Shown here: in pieces, positions 51,906 through 60,572 of the stretch | How positions within the stretch are numbered: the first letter of the stretch is position 1 | Layout of the letters: each line of letters starts with the position of its first letter | Origin: Mycolicibacterium senegalense | GTDB taxonomy: Bacteria; Actinomycetota; Actinomycetes; Mycobacteriales; Mycobacteriaceae | DNA: 64,000 nucleotides | Assembly: GCF_019645875.1 (NCBI RefSeq) | Contig: NZ_CP081000.1 | Location: 4,030,001 to 4,094,000 of the forward strand | Direction: 5' to 3' | The notes under the pieces: model-generated | Seen by the model: the letters and a program-made list of their open reading frames with translations, nothing else | The model's database searches: none | What the model was told of the DNA's origin: nothing | Program-made: the position numbers and the translations under genes

Positions 51906-51955
51906 TGGAGATTCATCGCCCCTGCGGATTCCGCGCGACGAAATGGAGCTCACCT

Positions 51956-53137
51956 GTGACCACGACCGCGGCCACTACAGAAGTCAGCGACGAGGACTTC
52001 GCCGAGATCCTGGCGCAGACCCGCAGCTTCATCCGTTCCGCCGTGATGCCCCGCGAGAACGAGATCCTGGCCACCGACCAGGTACCCGACGATCTGCGCG
52101 ACCAGGCCAAGGACATGGGCTTGTTCGGTTACGCGATTCCCCAGCAGTGGGGTGGCCTCGGCCTCAACCTGGCCCAAGACGTCGAACTGGCAATGGAATT
52201 CGGCTACACGTCGCTGGCCTTGCGATCGATGTTCGGCACCAACAACGGCATCGCCGGGCAGGTCCTGGTGGGTTTCGGCACCGATGAACAGAAGTCCCGG
52301 TGGCTGGAAGGCATCGCCTCCGGTGAGGTGGTCGCCTCGTTCGCCCTCACCGAACCCGGCGCCGGGTCCAACCCGGCGGGCCTGCGTACCAAGGCCGTTC
52401 GCGACGGGGACGATTGGGTGATCGACGGCCAGAAGCGGTTCATCACCAACGCGCCCACTGCCAATCTGTTCGTCGTGTTCGCCCGCACCCGCCCTGCCGA
52501 TGCCGACGGCCCGGGCATCGCAGTGTTTCTCGTGCCGGCCGATACCGCCGGCGTCGAAGTCGGCGCCAAAGACGCCAAGATGGGTCAGGAAGGCGCCTGG
52601 ACCGCCGACGTGAACTTCACCGGCGTTCGGGTGCCGAACAGCGCACTCGTCGGCGGCAGCGAAGACGTCGGCTACCGTGCCGCGATGACCTCCCTGGCCC
52701 GCGGCCGGGTCCACATCGCGGCACTCGCGGTCGGATCCGCTCAACGCGCGCTCGACGAGTCCGTCGCCTACGCCGCCGCGGCCACCCAGGGCGGCCAGCC
52801 GATCGGCAGCTTCCAGCTGGTGCAGGCGATGATCGCCGATCAGCAGACCGGGGTGATGGCCGGCCGGGCCCTGGTGCGTGACGCCGCGGCCAAGTGGGTG
52901 TCCGGCGAGGACCGACGTATAGCGCCCTCAGCGGCCAAGCTGTTCTGCACCGAAATGGCCGGTAACGTCGCTGATCTCGCGGTGCAGATCCACGGCGGCA
53001 CCGGCTACATGCGCGAGGTCCCGGTCGAGCGCATCTACCGCGAGGTCCGGCTGCTGCGCCTCTACGAGGGCACCAGCGAGATCCAACGACTCATCATCGG
53101 CGGCGGGTTGGTCAAAGCCGCCCAGCGCCAGCACTGA
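51956..53137 (+). CDS. Acyl-CoA dehydrogenase
   Basis: A 393-residue acyl-CoA dehydrogenase with FALTEPGAGSNPAG, QIHGGTGYMREVPVERIYREVR and LYEGTSEIQR; the Glu of YEGT is the probable catalytic base. The GTG at 51956 (GGAGCT upstream) is preferred to an ATG 17 codons earlier. It is the first gene of a rightward operon with a mycofactocin-type SDR and an adenylate-forming enzyme. Confidence 0.93.
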   Translation: MTTTAATTEVSDEDFAEILAQTRSFIRSAVMPRENEILATDQVPDDLRDQAKDMGLFGYAIPQQWGGLGLNLAQDVELAMEFGYTSLALRSMFGTNNGIAGQVLVGFGTDEQKSRWLEGIASGEVVASFALTEPGAGSNPAGLRTKAVRDGDDWVIDGQKRFITNAPTANLFVVFARTRPADADGPGIAVFLVPADTAGVEVGAKDAKMGQEGAWTADVNFTGVRVPNSALVGGSEDVGYRAAMTSLARGRVHIAALAVGSAQRALDESVAYAAAATQGGQPIGSFQLVQAMIADQQTGVMAGRALVRDAAAKWVSGEDRRIAPSAAKLFCTEMAGNVADLAVQIHGGTGYMREVPVERIYREVRLLRLYEGTSEIQRLIIGGGLVKAAQRQH

Positions 53138-53162
53138 ATCACGCACTCATCAAGGAGAATCC

Positions 53163-53984
53163 ATGACCGAGCGGCTCGCCGGAAAAGTCGCGTTCATCAC
53201 CGGAGCTGCCCGCGGGCAAGGACGTGCCCATGCGGTGCGCATGGCCAAAGAGGGCGCTGACATCATCGCGGTCGACATCGCCGGGCCGTTGCCGCCGAGC
53301 GTGCCCTACGACTCGGCCACCCCCGAAGATCTGGCCGAGACCGTGCGCCTGGTCGAGGCCACCGGCAAGCGCATCATCGCCACCGCCGCCGACACCCGCG
53401 ACCACGACGCGTTGAAGACCATCGTCGGCAAGGGCGTCGCCGAGTTCGGTCGTCTCGACGTGATCGTCGCCAACGCCGGTATCACGGTGCCCGAACCCTG
53501 GAACGAAACCACCCCTGAATCATTCCGGGACGTCATGGACATCAACGTCACCGGCACCTGGAACACCGTGATGGCCGGTGCCCAACACATCATCGACGGC
53601 GGACGCGGCGGGTCGATCATCCTGATCAGCTCGGCTGCCGGAATCAAAATGCAGCCGTTCATGGTGCATTACACCGCCAGCAAGCATGCCGTCGCAGGCA
53701 TGGCCCGGGCTTTCGCAGCGGAGTTGGGTAAGCACAAGATCCGGGTGAACAGCCTGCACCCAGGCGCGGTCAACACGCCGATGGGAACCGGTGACATGCT
53801 GGCCGCGCTGAACCGGGCCAATGACACCAACCCCGGCCTGATGCAGATGGTGACGCCGTTCCTGCCGGATTACATCGCCGAACCCGAGGACATCGCCGAC
53901 GCCGCGATCTGGCTGGCCAGCGACGAGTCACGATATGTCACCGCCAGCCGGGTGGCGGTCGACTTGGGTTCCACGCAGTTCTAG
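53163..53984 (+). CDS. Mycofactocin-coupled SDR-family oxidoreductase
   Basis: A 273-residue SDR with TGAARGQG, VANAGITVPEPW, Ser in LISSAAG and YTASK. Between the second strand and the NAG motif there is the extra segment DIAGPLPPSVPYDSATPEDLAETVRLVEATG characteristic of the mycofactocin-associated SDR family (TIGR03971), whose members hold NAD tightly and pass electrons to the redox peptide mycofactocin. AAGGAGA precedes the ATG. The alcohol oxidised is unknown. Confidence 0.92.
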   Translation: MTERLAGKVAFITGAARGQGRAHAVRMAKEGADIIAVDIAGPLPPSVPYDSATPEDLAETVRLVEATGKRIIATAADTRDHDALKTIVGKGVAEFGRLDVIVANAGITVPEPWNETTPESFRDVMDINVTGTWNTVMAGAQHIIDGGRGGSIILISSAAGIKMQPFMVHYTASKHAVAGMARAFAAELGKHKIRVNSLHPGAVNTPMGTGDMLAALNRANDTNPGLMQMVTPFLPDYIAEPEDIADAAIWLASDESRYVTASRVAVDLGSTQF

Positions 53985-53989
53985 CCGGC

Positions 53990-55474
53990 ATGTCGAACGC
54001 CACGGATTTCGCCGTCGGCCTGGCCACCGGGCTGGAGGCCTACGGTGATCGGCCGTTCATCGAGTTCGCCCGGAAGTGGTATTCGGGCAACGACATCACG
54101 CGGTTCATCGAGCAGGTCTCGGCTGCGTTGCAGGAGGCAGGCGTCAAGCCTGACGAACCCGTCGGCATCGTGGTGCGCAACCGCATCGCGCATGCCGCGA
54201 CGATCCTCGGGTTCATCGCATCCCGCCGCCCGGTGGTGATGGTCTACTCCTATCAGTCCGCCACCGCGATTGCCCGCGATGTCGAACACTTGGCGCTGCC
54301 GGCGATCATCGCCGATCTCGACGACTGGACACCCGAGCTGCGCGGCGCGGTAACCTCCTGCGGGGCAGCCGGTCTCGTGCTTTCCGGCGATCCGCTGCGG
54401 GTCGGCGTGACCACATCGCGGCAACCGGGCAGCAGGCACGACCCGGCGCTAGAACAATCCGGTCTGCACATTCTGACCAGCGGTACCACCGGCCCACCCA
54501 AGCGAATCCCGGTCGCCACCAACGTGCTTGCCCACACCGTCCTGAGCATGACGATCGGTGCGGGCACCGAAGCAGTGGGTCCCGACACGCCGCCGGCGCT
54601 GGTGTACTGGCCGTTCGGCAGCATCGGCGTCTGCCAATTGCTGGCCGCGCCCTGCTCCGGCAAGCGCATGGTGTTGCTGGAAAAGTTCAGCGTCGCCGAG
54701 TGGGTCGAGGCGATCAAGACCTACCGAATCACCCGCGCGGGTGTGCAGCCCGCGATCCTGCGCATGCTGCTGCAGGCCGACGTACCTCCCGAAGATCTGG
54801 CGTCGCTGGAGGGACTGTCCGGCGGCTCCGGGCCGCTGGAGCCGGAACTGCGGGCGGAGTTCGAGGGTCGCTACGGGATACCGCTGCTGTGGGCTTATGG
54901 GGCAACCGAATTCGCCGGATCGGTGTGCAGCTGGACACCCGAGTTGTACCGCCGATACGGTGCGGACAAACCCGACAGTGTCGGACGGCCGCTGCCCGGC
55001 GTCCGGGTCCGTATCGTCGATCCCGACACCGCCACCGAAGTGCCCGCCGGGACCGTCGGTGTGCTCGAAGCCGCCGTCGCCGTCATCGGACCGGACTGGG
55101 TGCGCACCACCGACCTGGCTTCGGTCGACGAAGACGGATTCGTCACGCTGCACGGCCGCGGCGACGGCGCGATCAACCGGGGCGGCTTCAAGATTCTCCC
55201 GGAAACTGTACGGCGGGTGTTGATCTCGCATCCCAGCGTGCTCGACGCCTGTGTGGTGGGGGTCCCGGACGCCCGCCTGGGGGCGGTGCCGTTCGCCGCG
55301 GTCGAGCTCAGACGCGACGCCGTCACTCCCACCGAAGCCGAACTGAAAGACTTGGTGCGCACGGAGCTGCCGAGCCATCACGTCCCGGTGGCCGTGGCGG
55401 TGGTCGATGCGCTCCCCCGCAACGCCGCCCTCAAGGTGCGGCCGGCAGACGTCGCTGCGTTGTACACCCCGTGA
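53990..55474 (+). CDS. Class I adenylate-forming enzyme (short acyl-CoA synthetase)
   Basis: A 494-residue ligase and paralog of 41295-42743. The P-loop is LTSGTTGPPKRIPV, the A5 motif YGATEFAGS, and the hinge LHGRGDGAINRGGFKILPETV. The C terminus reads LPRNAALKVRPADV where others have SGKxD: the catalytic Lys appears as ALK, so it is displaced by the usual alignment but probably kept. The ATG is 5 bp after the SDR stop. Inverted repeat copy 4 follows directly. Substrate unknown. Confidence 0.87.
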   Translation: MSNATDFAVGLATGLEAYGDRPFIEFARKWYSGNDITRFIEQVSAALQEAGVKPDEPVGIVVRNRIAHAATILGFIASRRPVVMVYSYQSATAIARDVEHLALPAIIADLDDWTPELRGAVTSCGAAGLVLSGDPLRVGVTTSRQPGSRHDPALEQSGLHILTSGTTGPPKRIPVATNVLAHTVLSMTIGAGTEAVGPDTPPALVYWPFGSIGVCQLLAAPCSGKRMVLLEKFSVAEWVEAIKTYRITRAGVQPAILRMLLQADVPPEDLASLEGLSGGSGPLEPELRAEFEGRYGIPLLWAYGATEFAGSVCSWTPELYRRYGADKPDSVGRPLPGVRVRIVDPDTATEVPAGTVGVLEAAVAVIGPDWVRTTDLASVDEDGFVTLHGRGDGAINRGGFKILPETVRRVLISHPSVLDACVVGVPDARLGAVPFAAVELRRDAVTPTEAELKDLVRTELPSHHVPVAVAVVDALPRNAALKVRPADVAALYTP

Positions 55475-55481
55475 AGTCTTC

Positions 55482-55541
55482 GCGAGCAGACGCACATGTA
55501 CCGGAATCCTCGGCGTGTCGGGTACATCCGCGTCTGCTCGC
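55482..55541. repeat. GAGCAGACGC inverted repeat, copy 4; bidirectional terminator candidate
   Basis: The arms are 55482-55502 and 55521-55541, beginning GCGAGCAGACGCACATG; they pair with two mismatches. The element fills the gap between the convergent ligase and hydrolase genes, 8 bp from one stop and 10 bp from the other. Confidence 0.75.
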
Positions 55542-55550
55542 CGGACTGAG

Positions 55551-56459
55551 TCAGGCCGTGCCGAAGGTGCGGGCGAGGAACTTCAGCTGGTCTGAGGCAG
55601 CGGTGTCGAACCAGTCATGGCCCGGCCACACGTCGAAGTGGTCGCACGGGTAGTGATGAACCTGAGCCCTGGCCTGCACTGCCGTCTTCATCACCGAGTT
55701 GGCCGGCACGAACCGGTCGAAGTCGGCAATCTGGATCAGCACAGGGCATTTCAACGCCTTGGCTGCCGCACCGGTGCGGATCTGCACCAGCTCCATCCCG
55801 ATGGCGGAATCGACTTCGTTGCGCCAGGTCGGGCCCGCGATCGCGAGGTAGCTGTCATACGCGCCGTCCAGCGCCAGTGCGCCCGGCTCCCCCGGCTCGG
55901 CCGCCAGCGGCATCAACGTCGGTGTTCGACCGGCGGCCACCGCCACACGACTCTTCACTCCTGCCAGGGTCCAGCGCAGTGCCGACGCCACGTCACGGTG
56001 CGCCACCGCCGCGCGGCTGGCGGCCAGGCCACTGGTCAGCGGGGTCATCCCGATGACCGCGGCCACGTCGGTGCACTGAGCAGCCACCCGCAGGACATGA
56101 CTGCCCGAAAATGACGAACCCCACAACACCACTCGCCGAGGGTCCACCCCTGGTAGCCGTTGTGCTGCGGCAATGGCCGCACCGTAATCCGCCAGCTGAC
56201 GTTCGACCGAAACACTCTGCCGCGGTTGCCCTCCGGAGGCTCCGAAGCCGCGGTAGTCGAAGGCCAGCACATCCAGGCCCGCCGCGCTGAACCGCTCTGC
56301 GAAGGGCTGCAGGCCGGAGTCTTTGGTGCCGCCGAACCCGTGGGCCATGACCACTACCGGACGCCCCGTCGGCCCGGTGAACCCGTCACCGTCGGCAGCG
56401 AAATGCCAACCGCTGCACCGGTCACCACCTGAATAGAAGGTCAGCTCGGTGTAAGTCAT
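55551..56459 (-). CDS. Alpha/beta hydrolase (prolyl oligopeptidase / S9-like esterase)
   Basis: A 302-residue alpha/beta hydrolase. HGFGGTKDSGL is the oxyanion region, WGSSFSGSH the nucleophile elbow (GxSxS), with Asp in IADFDRFVP and His in CDHFDVWPG as the likely rest of the triad. Sequence type is the dienelactone-hydrolase-like/S9 esterase group common in mycobacteria. The ATG overlaps the monooxygenase stop by 4 bp, so the two are coupled. It could hydrolyse an ester or lactone made by that enzyme. Confidence 0.88.
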   Translation of the reverse strand: MTYTELTFYSGGDRCSGWHFAADGDGFTGPTGRPVVVMAHGFGGTKDSGLQPFAERFSAAGLDVLAFDYRGFGASGGQPRQSVSVERQLADYGAAIAAAQRLPGVDPRRVVLWGSSFSGSHVLRVAAQCTDVAAVIGMTPLTSGLAASRAAVAHRDVASALRWTLAGVKSRVAVAAGRTPTLMPLAAEPGEPGALALDGAYDSYLAIAGPTWRNEVDSAIGMELVQIRTGAAAKALKCPVLIQIADFDRFVPANSVMKTAVQARAQVHHYPCDHFDVWPGHDWFDTAASDQLKFLARTFGTA

Positions 56460-57808
56460 GCCGACACCCCGATGGTCGCGCCGGCGCTGTCGGCCGCCCT
56501 CTTCGCCCCGGCGGGCAATTCGCGCATCCGGATGTCGTGCTCGTAGTAGAAGTAGTCCACTTGCTGGGTATGCCGCGGACGGTCGGTGCAATGGCCCGCG
56601 TGCAGTTGCTGATCGGCATCGATCACCCGCTCCATGTCCGCCGCCGGCGGCAGGGCATAGCGTCCGACCGCATACGCCGCCAACAACCGGGACTGGCACT
56701 CCACGAACGGGAACAGCGTCGGGATCGCCTGCGCGAACCCCATGAACACCAGATCTTCCATCCCGGGCTTGAACATCCGCTTGTAGAGCCGGATGTGGTT
56801 GTCGGGCGCACTGATGAGATCCGGGTCGAAGAACGGGAAGGTGATGTTGTAGCCCGTCGCGTAGACGATCACGTCGAAGTCATCGCTGGTTCCGTCGTCG
56901 AAATGCACGGTGGCACCGTCCAACCGGGACACATTCGGCTTCGGAATGACGTCGCCGGAGCCCAACCGCAGCGGCAACTCCACCGACTGCGTCGGGTGCG
57001 CTTCGAAGAGCTTGTGGTTGGGTGCGGGCAGTCCGTACATCGTCGGATCGGTGCCGAGCATCGGGCCGATCAGCTGGACCAGCTTGCGCTGCCACGACAG
57101 CGGCAGGTACGGGTTGGTACGGAAGTACTTGTCCCCCGGTTGTCCCGCAATGTATTTCGGTACGATCCAGGCACTGGAACGGGTGGACAGGGTGACCTTG
57201 TTCTGCAGCGACTTGGACGACAACTCCACGGTGATATCGGCCGCGCTGTTCCCGATGCCGACCACGAGAATTCGTTTGCCGGTCAGCTCGAGCGGTTCCT
57301 TCGGGTCGATGTAGTGGTGCGAGTGAATCTCTTCACCGGTGAACGTCCCGGGAAACTCCGGCAGTCGCGGATCCCAGTGATGCCCGTTGGCGACGACAAG
57401 CAGATCGAACTCGCGCCGCGTGCCGGCCTGATCTTCGATCTCCCAGCCGCCCCCGTCGATGCGGGCCGCATGTACGACGCCGTTGTTGAACTCGATGTTC
57501 TCCAACAGTCCGAACGCGTTCGCGTAGGAGTCCAGATAGGACTTGATGTCGGAGTGATGCGGGAACGATGGGAACTGCTCCGGGATCGGAAAGTCCTTGA
57601 ACGACAACCGATGTTTGCTGGTGTCGATGTGCAGCGAGCGGTATGCGCTGCTGTGACCGTTCGGATTGCCGAAGGCCCAGTTCCCCCCGATGCGGTCCGA
57701 CGTCTCGAACGTCGTGTAGGGCACCCGGTAATCCTTGAGCATCTTCCCGGCGGTGAGCCCGCTGATACCCGCGCCGATGATCGCGGTCCGAGGCAGTGAA
57801 CGCTGCAA
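56456..57808 (-). CDS. Flavin-containing monooxygenase
   Basis: A 450-residue FMO. The FAD motif is IIGAGISGLTAG, the family fingerprint F-x-G-x3-H-x3-Y is present as FTGEEIHSHHY, the NADPH motif is VVGIGNSAADI, and YATGYNITFPF is the C-terminal signature. It is distinct from the Baeyer-Villiger-type enzyme at 33580. It should oxygenate a soft nucleophile or a ketone. Two tandem TGAC-N4-GTCA palindromes precede it, indicating a dedicated regulator not encoded in the window. Confidence 0.93.
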   Translation of the reverse strand: MQRSLPRTAIIGAGISGLTAGKMLKDYRVPYTTFETSDRIGGNWAFGNPNGHSSAYRSLHIDTSKHRLSFKDFPIPEQFPSFPHHSDIKSYLDSYANAFGLLENIEFNNGVVHAARIDGGGWEIEDQAGTRREFDLLVVANGHHWDPRLPEFPGTFTGEEIHSHHYIDPKEPLELTGKRILVVGIGNSAADITVELSSKSLQNKVTLSTRSSAWIVPKYIAGQPGDKYFRTNPYLPLSWQRKLVQLIGPMLGTDPTMYGLPAPNHKLFEAHPTQSVELPLRLGSGDVIPKPNVSRLDGATVHFDDGTSDDFDVIVYATGYNITFPFFDPDLISAPDNHIRLYKRMFKPGMEDLVFMGFAQAIPTLFPFVECQSRLLAAYAVGRYALPPAADMERVIDADQQLHAGHCTDRPRHTQQVDYFYYEHDIRMRELPAGAKRAADSAGATIGVSA

Positions 57809-57854
57809 CCCTGTGCTCCTTCACGTTGTGATCCAGAACACTAGCAGCGGGCTT

Positions 57855-57886
57855 TGACGCTCGTCAATGAATTCTGACAACTGTCA
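57855..57886. promoter_or_regulatory. Tandem TGAC-N4-GTCA operators
   Basis: TGACGCTCGTCA at 57855-57866 and TGACAACTGTCA at 57875-57886 have the same 12-bp palindromic form, spaced exactly 20 bp centre to centre (about two helical turns). Each extends further (TTGACG/CGTCAA and TCTGACA/TGTCAGA). They lie about 50 bp upstream of the monooxygenase start. Confidence 0.6.
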
Positions 57887-57894
57887 GACAGTCC

Positions 57895-57954
57895 GCGAGC
57901 AGACGCAAAACTGCACCAAAACACCACATTTTGGGCAGTTCTGTGTCTGCTCGC
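57895..57954. repeat. GAGCAGACGC inverted repeat, copy 5
   Basis: The arms are 57895-57914 (GCGAGCAGACGCAAAACTGC) and 57935-57954, pairing with two mismatches; CCAAAA/TTTTGG inside extends the stem. It lies 10 bp after the MaoC stop (leftward) and ends the MaoC transcript before the monooxygenase operon promoter. Confidence 0.75.
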
Positions 57955-57964
57955 CGGAGGTGGG

Positions 57965-58423
57965 TCAGCCGATGAAACGGACGATCGACTCGGCGACTGC
58001 CGCAGGCTTGTCCGAACCCTCGATCTCGACGGTCACCGTCATGGTCGCCTGCACCGCACCGTCGAGCTGTGCGACATCGGTGATCGCCGCACCGGCACGA
58101 ATCTTGGCGCCGACCCGAACCGGCGTGATGAAGCGAACCTTGTTGTATCCGTAGTTGACCGCCAACTTGACGTTGTCGACCCGGTACAGCTGATGAGTGA
58201 AATGGGGCAGCAGCGACAGGGTCAGCAGCCCGTGCGCGATGGTCCCGCCGAACGGTCCGCCTGCCGCCTTCTCCGGATCGACGTGGATCCATTGATGGTC
58301 GTCGGTCGCATCGGCGAACAGATTCACCCTTTCCTGGGTGACCTCCATCCACTCGGTGGGACCCAGCTCGCTGCCCTTTGCCGCCACGAACTCGTCAAGA
58401 CCGCTGAAGACTTTCACGCTCAC
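57965..58423 (-). CDS. MaoC-family (R)-hydratase
   Basis: A 152-residue MaoC-like hotdog hydratase. The hydratase-2 motif appears as FADATDDHQWIHVD with catalytic Asp and His, followed by GGTIAHGLLTLSLLPHF. It should hydrate 2-enoyl-CoA thioesters. It stands alone between PurU (16-bp gap upstream) and repeat copy 5, and may be cotranscribed with purU. It resembles Rv0130/HtdZ-type single-domain hydratases in size and motif; orthology is not proven. Confidence 0.9.
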   Translation of the reverse strand: MSVKVFSGLDEFVAAKGSELGPTEWMEVTQERVNLFADATDDHQWIHVDPEKAAGGPFGGTIAHGLLTLSLLPHFTHQLYRVDNVKLAVNYGYNKVRFITPVRVGAKIRAGAAITDVAQLDGAVQATMTVTVEIEGSDKPAAVAESIVRFIG

Positions 58424-58439
58424 TCCTCTCGAACCGTGG

Positions 58440-59330
58440 TCAGAAGACTACGGTCTGATTCCCGAACCGGATTACGCGGTCCTCACAGTGCCACAGCACT
58501 GCACGGGACAACACCAACCGCTCCACGTCCGCACCCAAGCGCACCAGATCACCGACTGAATGGCGGTGATCCACACGGACCACATCCTGTTCGATGATGG
58601 GCCCCTCGTCGAGGTCGCCCGTGACGTAATGCGCTGTCGCGCCGACCAACTTGACCCCGCGCTCCTTGGCTCTGCGATACGGCGCCGCACCGATGAACGC
58701 CGGGAGGAAGGAATGGTGGATGTTGATCAGCGGGCAGCCCACGGCTTCCAGGAATTCGGGCGTCAAGATCTGCATGTACCGGGCCAGCACCACCAGATCG
58801 ACGTTGCCACGCAACAACTCCAGGATCCGTTGCTCAGCCTCTGGCCGGTTCTCACGGGTCGCCGGCACGTAGAGGAACGGCACACCGAACGCGCGCACCT
58901 GATCGGCAAGATCGGGATGGTTGGAGATGACCATCACCACCGACATGTCGAGTTGACCCCGCCGGTTGCGCCACAACAGATCCAACAAACAGTGGTCCTC
59001 GCGGGAAGCCATCAGCGCCACCCGCTTCGGCTTCGACGCCTCTGTCAGACGGAAGTCCATCTCGAACGGCTCGGCCACCTGCCGCCGGAAGTCCCGCTCT
59101 AGTTCGTCACGCACCGCGGCCAGCCCGGGGAGGTGGAAGATCGTGCGTTGCATGAAGGTGCCGCCGGACTGCTCGGTGGAGTGTTGATCCAGCGAAACGA
59201 TATTGGCCCCGGCGCCGGTGAGAAAGCCGCTGATCGCCGCGACCAACCCGGGACGGTCCGCGCACCGCAACAACAGCCTGCCGACATCGTGCACCGGCAG
59301 GGTGGCGGCTTTCGGATACTCCTCGGTCAT
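58440..59330 (-). CDS. purU: Formyltetrahydrofolate deformylase
   Basis: A 296-residue PurU. The N-terminal ACT domain (RLLLRCADRPGLVAAISGFLTGAGANIVSLDQHS) is followed by the formyl-transferase-like hydrolase domain, with the Asn-His-Asp set in INIHHSFLP, GATAHYV and GDLDEGPIIEQD. It hydrolyses 10-formyl-THF to formate and THF, balancing one-carbon pools. It is a housekeeping gene and marks the end of the accessory region. ATG at 59330; a GTG one codon earlier is possible. Confidence 0.95.
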   Translation of the reverse strand: MTEEYPKAATLPVHDVGRLLLRCADRPGLVAAISGFLTGAGANIVSLDQHSTEQSGGTFMQRTIFHLPGLAAVRDELERDFRRQVAEPFEMDFRLTEASKPKRVALMASREDHCLLDLLWRNRRGQLDMSVVMVISNHPDLADQVRAFGVPFLYVPATRENRPEAEQRILELLRGNVDLVVLARYMQILTPEFLEAVGCPLINIHHSFLPAFIGAAPYRRAKERGVKLVGATAHYVTGDLDEGPIIEQDVVRVDHRHSVGDLVRLGADVERLVLSRAVLWHCEDRVIRFGNQTVVF

Positions 59331-59791
59331 CACCAACAGAATCTCATCTCGGCCGTCGCGCCGAGCCGCAACCCGCCCACGCCTCACCGATCCGACAGCC
59401 GAGGGCGGATGCGAAGTCGGCCACCATTCAGCGCGGCACGCTACCTCCGGTGGGCTGGCTGGGAGTGACGACAGCAAAACGATGCCCCCACTCGCAGACA
59501 CCTCCCATTCGACATCGACGTCAATTCACAGTTTTTGCCGTACGCGAGTTCAACCGGCACTTATACGGCATAAACAGCCAACGTTGAATTTGCCAAAATT
59601 GCATGTACCCGTGAGTAAATCGGCGACCGCCACACAGAATTAACCGGACGCCTGGACAAGCTTTCCGCGCTCGCTGGAATTTCACGGGTAAGCGGCGCGA
59701 TACTCATCACACGTATTCGCACAACGCGTGATGCGCACCAATTCAGCCACTCCAGTCGGAAGGTGTGGCTGACCGACGAAATGGATTCCAG
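59331..59791. other. Long intergenic region with AT-rich section
   Basis: No convincing gene here. From about 59510 to 59760 the base composition is clearly more AT-rich than the rest of the window. An inverted repeat TGCCGTA (59536-59542) / TACGGCA (59564-59570) with 21 bp between lies in it. It probably holds the promoters of purU and of the protein at 59792. Confidence 0.5.
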
Positions 59792-60547
59792 ATGACCGCT
59801 CCCCAACTCGAAGCCGCAGGCCGCACCTCCGTCGCACTGGACGAAAGCCCAAGCTGGTGGGACCCCGACAGCGAGTGCACGATCGTCGTGGCCCGACCCG
59901 GCGCGGAGCGTGAACTGTGGAACGAATATGTCCGCGGGGCGCAAGCCAATTACCGCAAACACGGTGTCGAAGTGGCGCTGGACGCGAAAGCCCTAGAGAC
60001 GGGCGATGATACAGCGCTGTTTTGCGTCGGCATCAACACCGCCGGCCGCATTGTCGGCGGGCTTCGGGCCAAAGGGCCCTACCGTAGCGTCGACGAAAGC
60101 CACGCCGTCGTCGAATGGAGCGGGCAGCCAGGGCTGGATTCGGTCCGCAAGATGATCGCCGACCGCCTGCCGTTCGGAGTGGTCGAGATGAAGACCGCCT
60201 GGGTGTGCGACGACCCCGATCAGAGCCGGGCACTCACCGATACGCTGGCGCGTATGCCGCTGCATTCCATGACAATGCTTAACATTCAGTTCGCAATGGC
60301 CACGGCAGCGGCATACGTCCTGAAACGCTGGCTGTCATCGGGCGGAGTGCTGGCATCCAAAATCCCGGCAACTCCATATCCGGATGAGCGATACCAGACC
60401 AAGATGATGTGGTGGGATAGCCGCACATTCGCCAATCACGCCGATGCTGGGCAGCTGGCACGTTACTTCACCGAAGCCCAGCGAATCACTCCACGCACGG
60501 GAGCAACCGACATGGACGCCCTTACGTCCGCCGCGGCGGGACGATGA
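59792..60547 (+). CDS. Uncharacterised protein, possible acyltransferase-like fold
   Basis: A 251-residue protein that I do not recognise. It is soluble, without signal peptide or membrane segment. VVARPGAERELWNEYVRGAQANYRKHGVE, ALFCVGINTAGRIVGGLRAKGPY and FGVVEMKTAWVCDD have the strand-turn rhythm of a GNAT or autoinducer-synthase-like N-acyltransferase, but no acetyl-CoA signature is certain. The ATG at 59792 is used because a GTG at 59765 lies too close to its only Shine-Dalgarno-like sequence. It precedes the GAF-GGDEF-EAL gene on the same strand after 326 bp; linkage to second-messenger signalling is speculation. Confidence 0.7.
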   Translation: MTAPQLEAAGRTSVALDESPSWWDPDSECTIVVARPGAERELWNEYVRGAQANYRKHGVEVALDAKALETGDDTALFCVGINTAGRIVGGLRAKGPYRSVDESHAVVEWSGQPGLDSVRKMIADRLPFGVVEMKTAWVCDDPDQSRALTDTLARMPLHSMTMLNIQFAMATAAAYVLKRWLSSGGVLASKIPATPYPDERYQTKMMWWDSRTFANHADAGQLARYFTEAQRITPRTGATDMDALTSAAAGR

Positions 60548-60572
60548 GCCGCGACAACCGCACAGAGACGAC

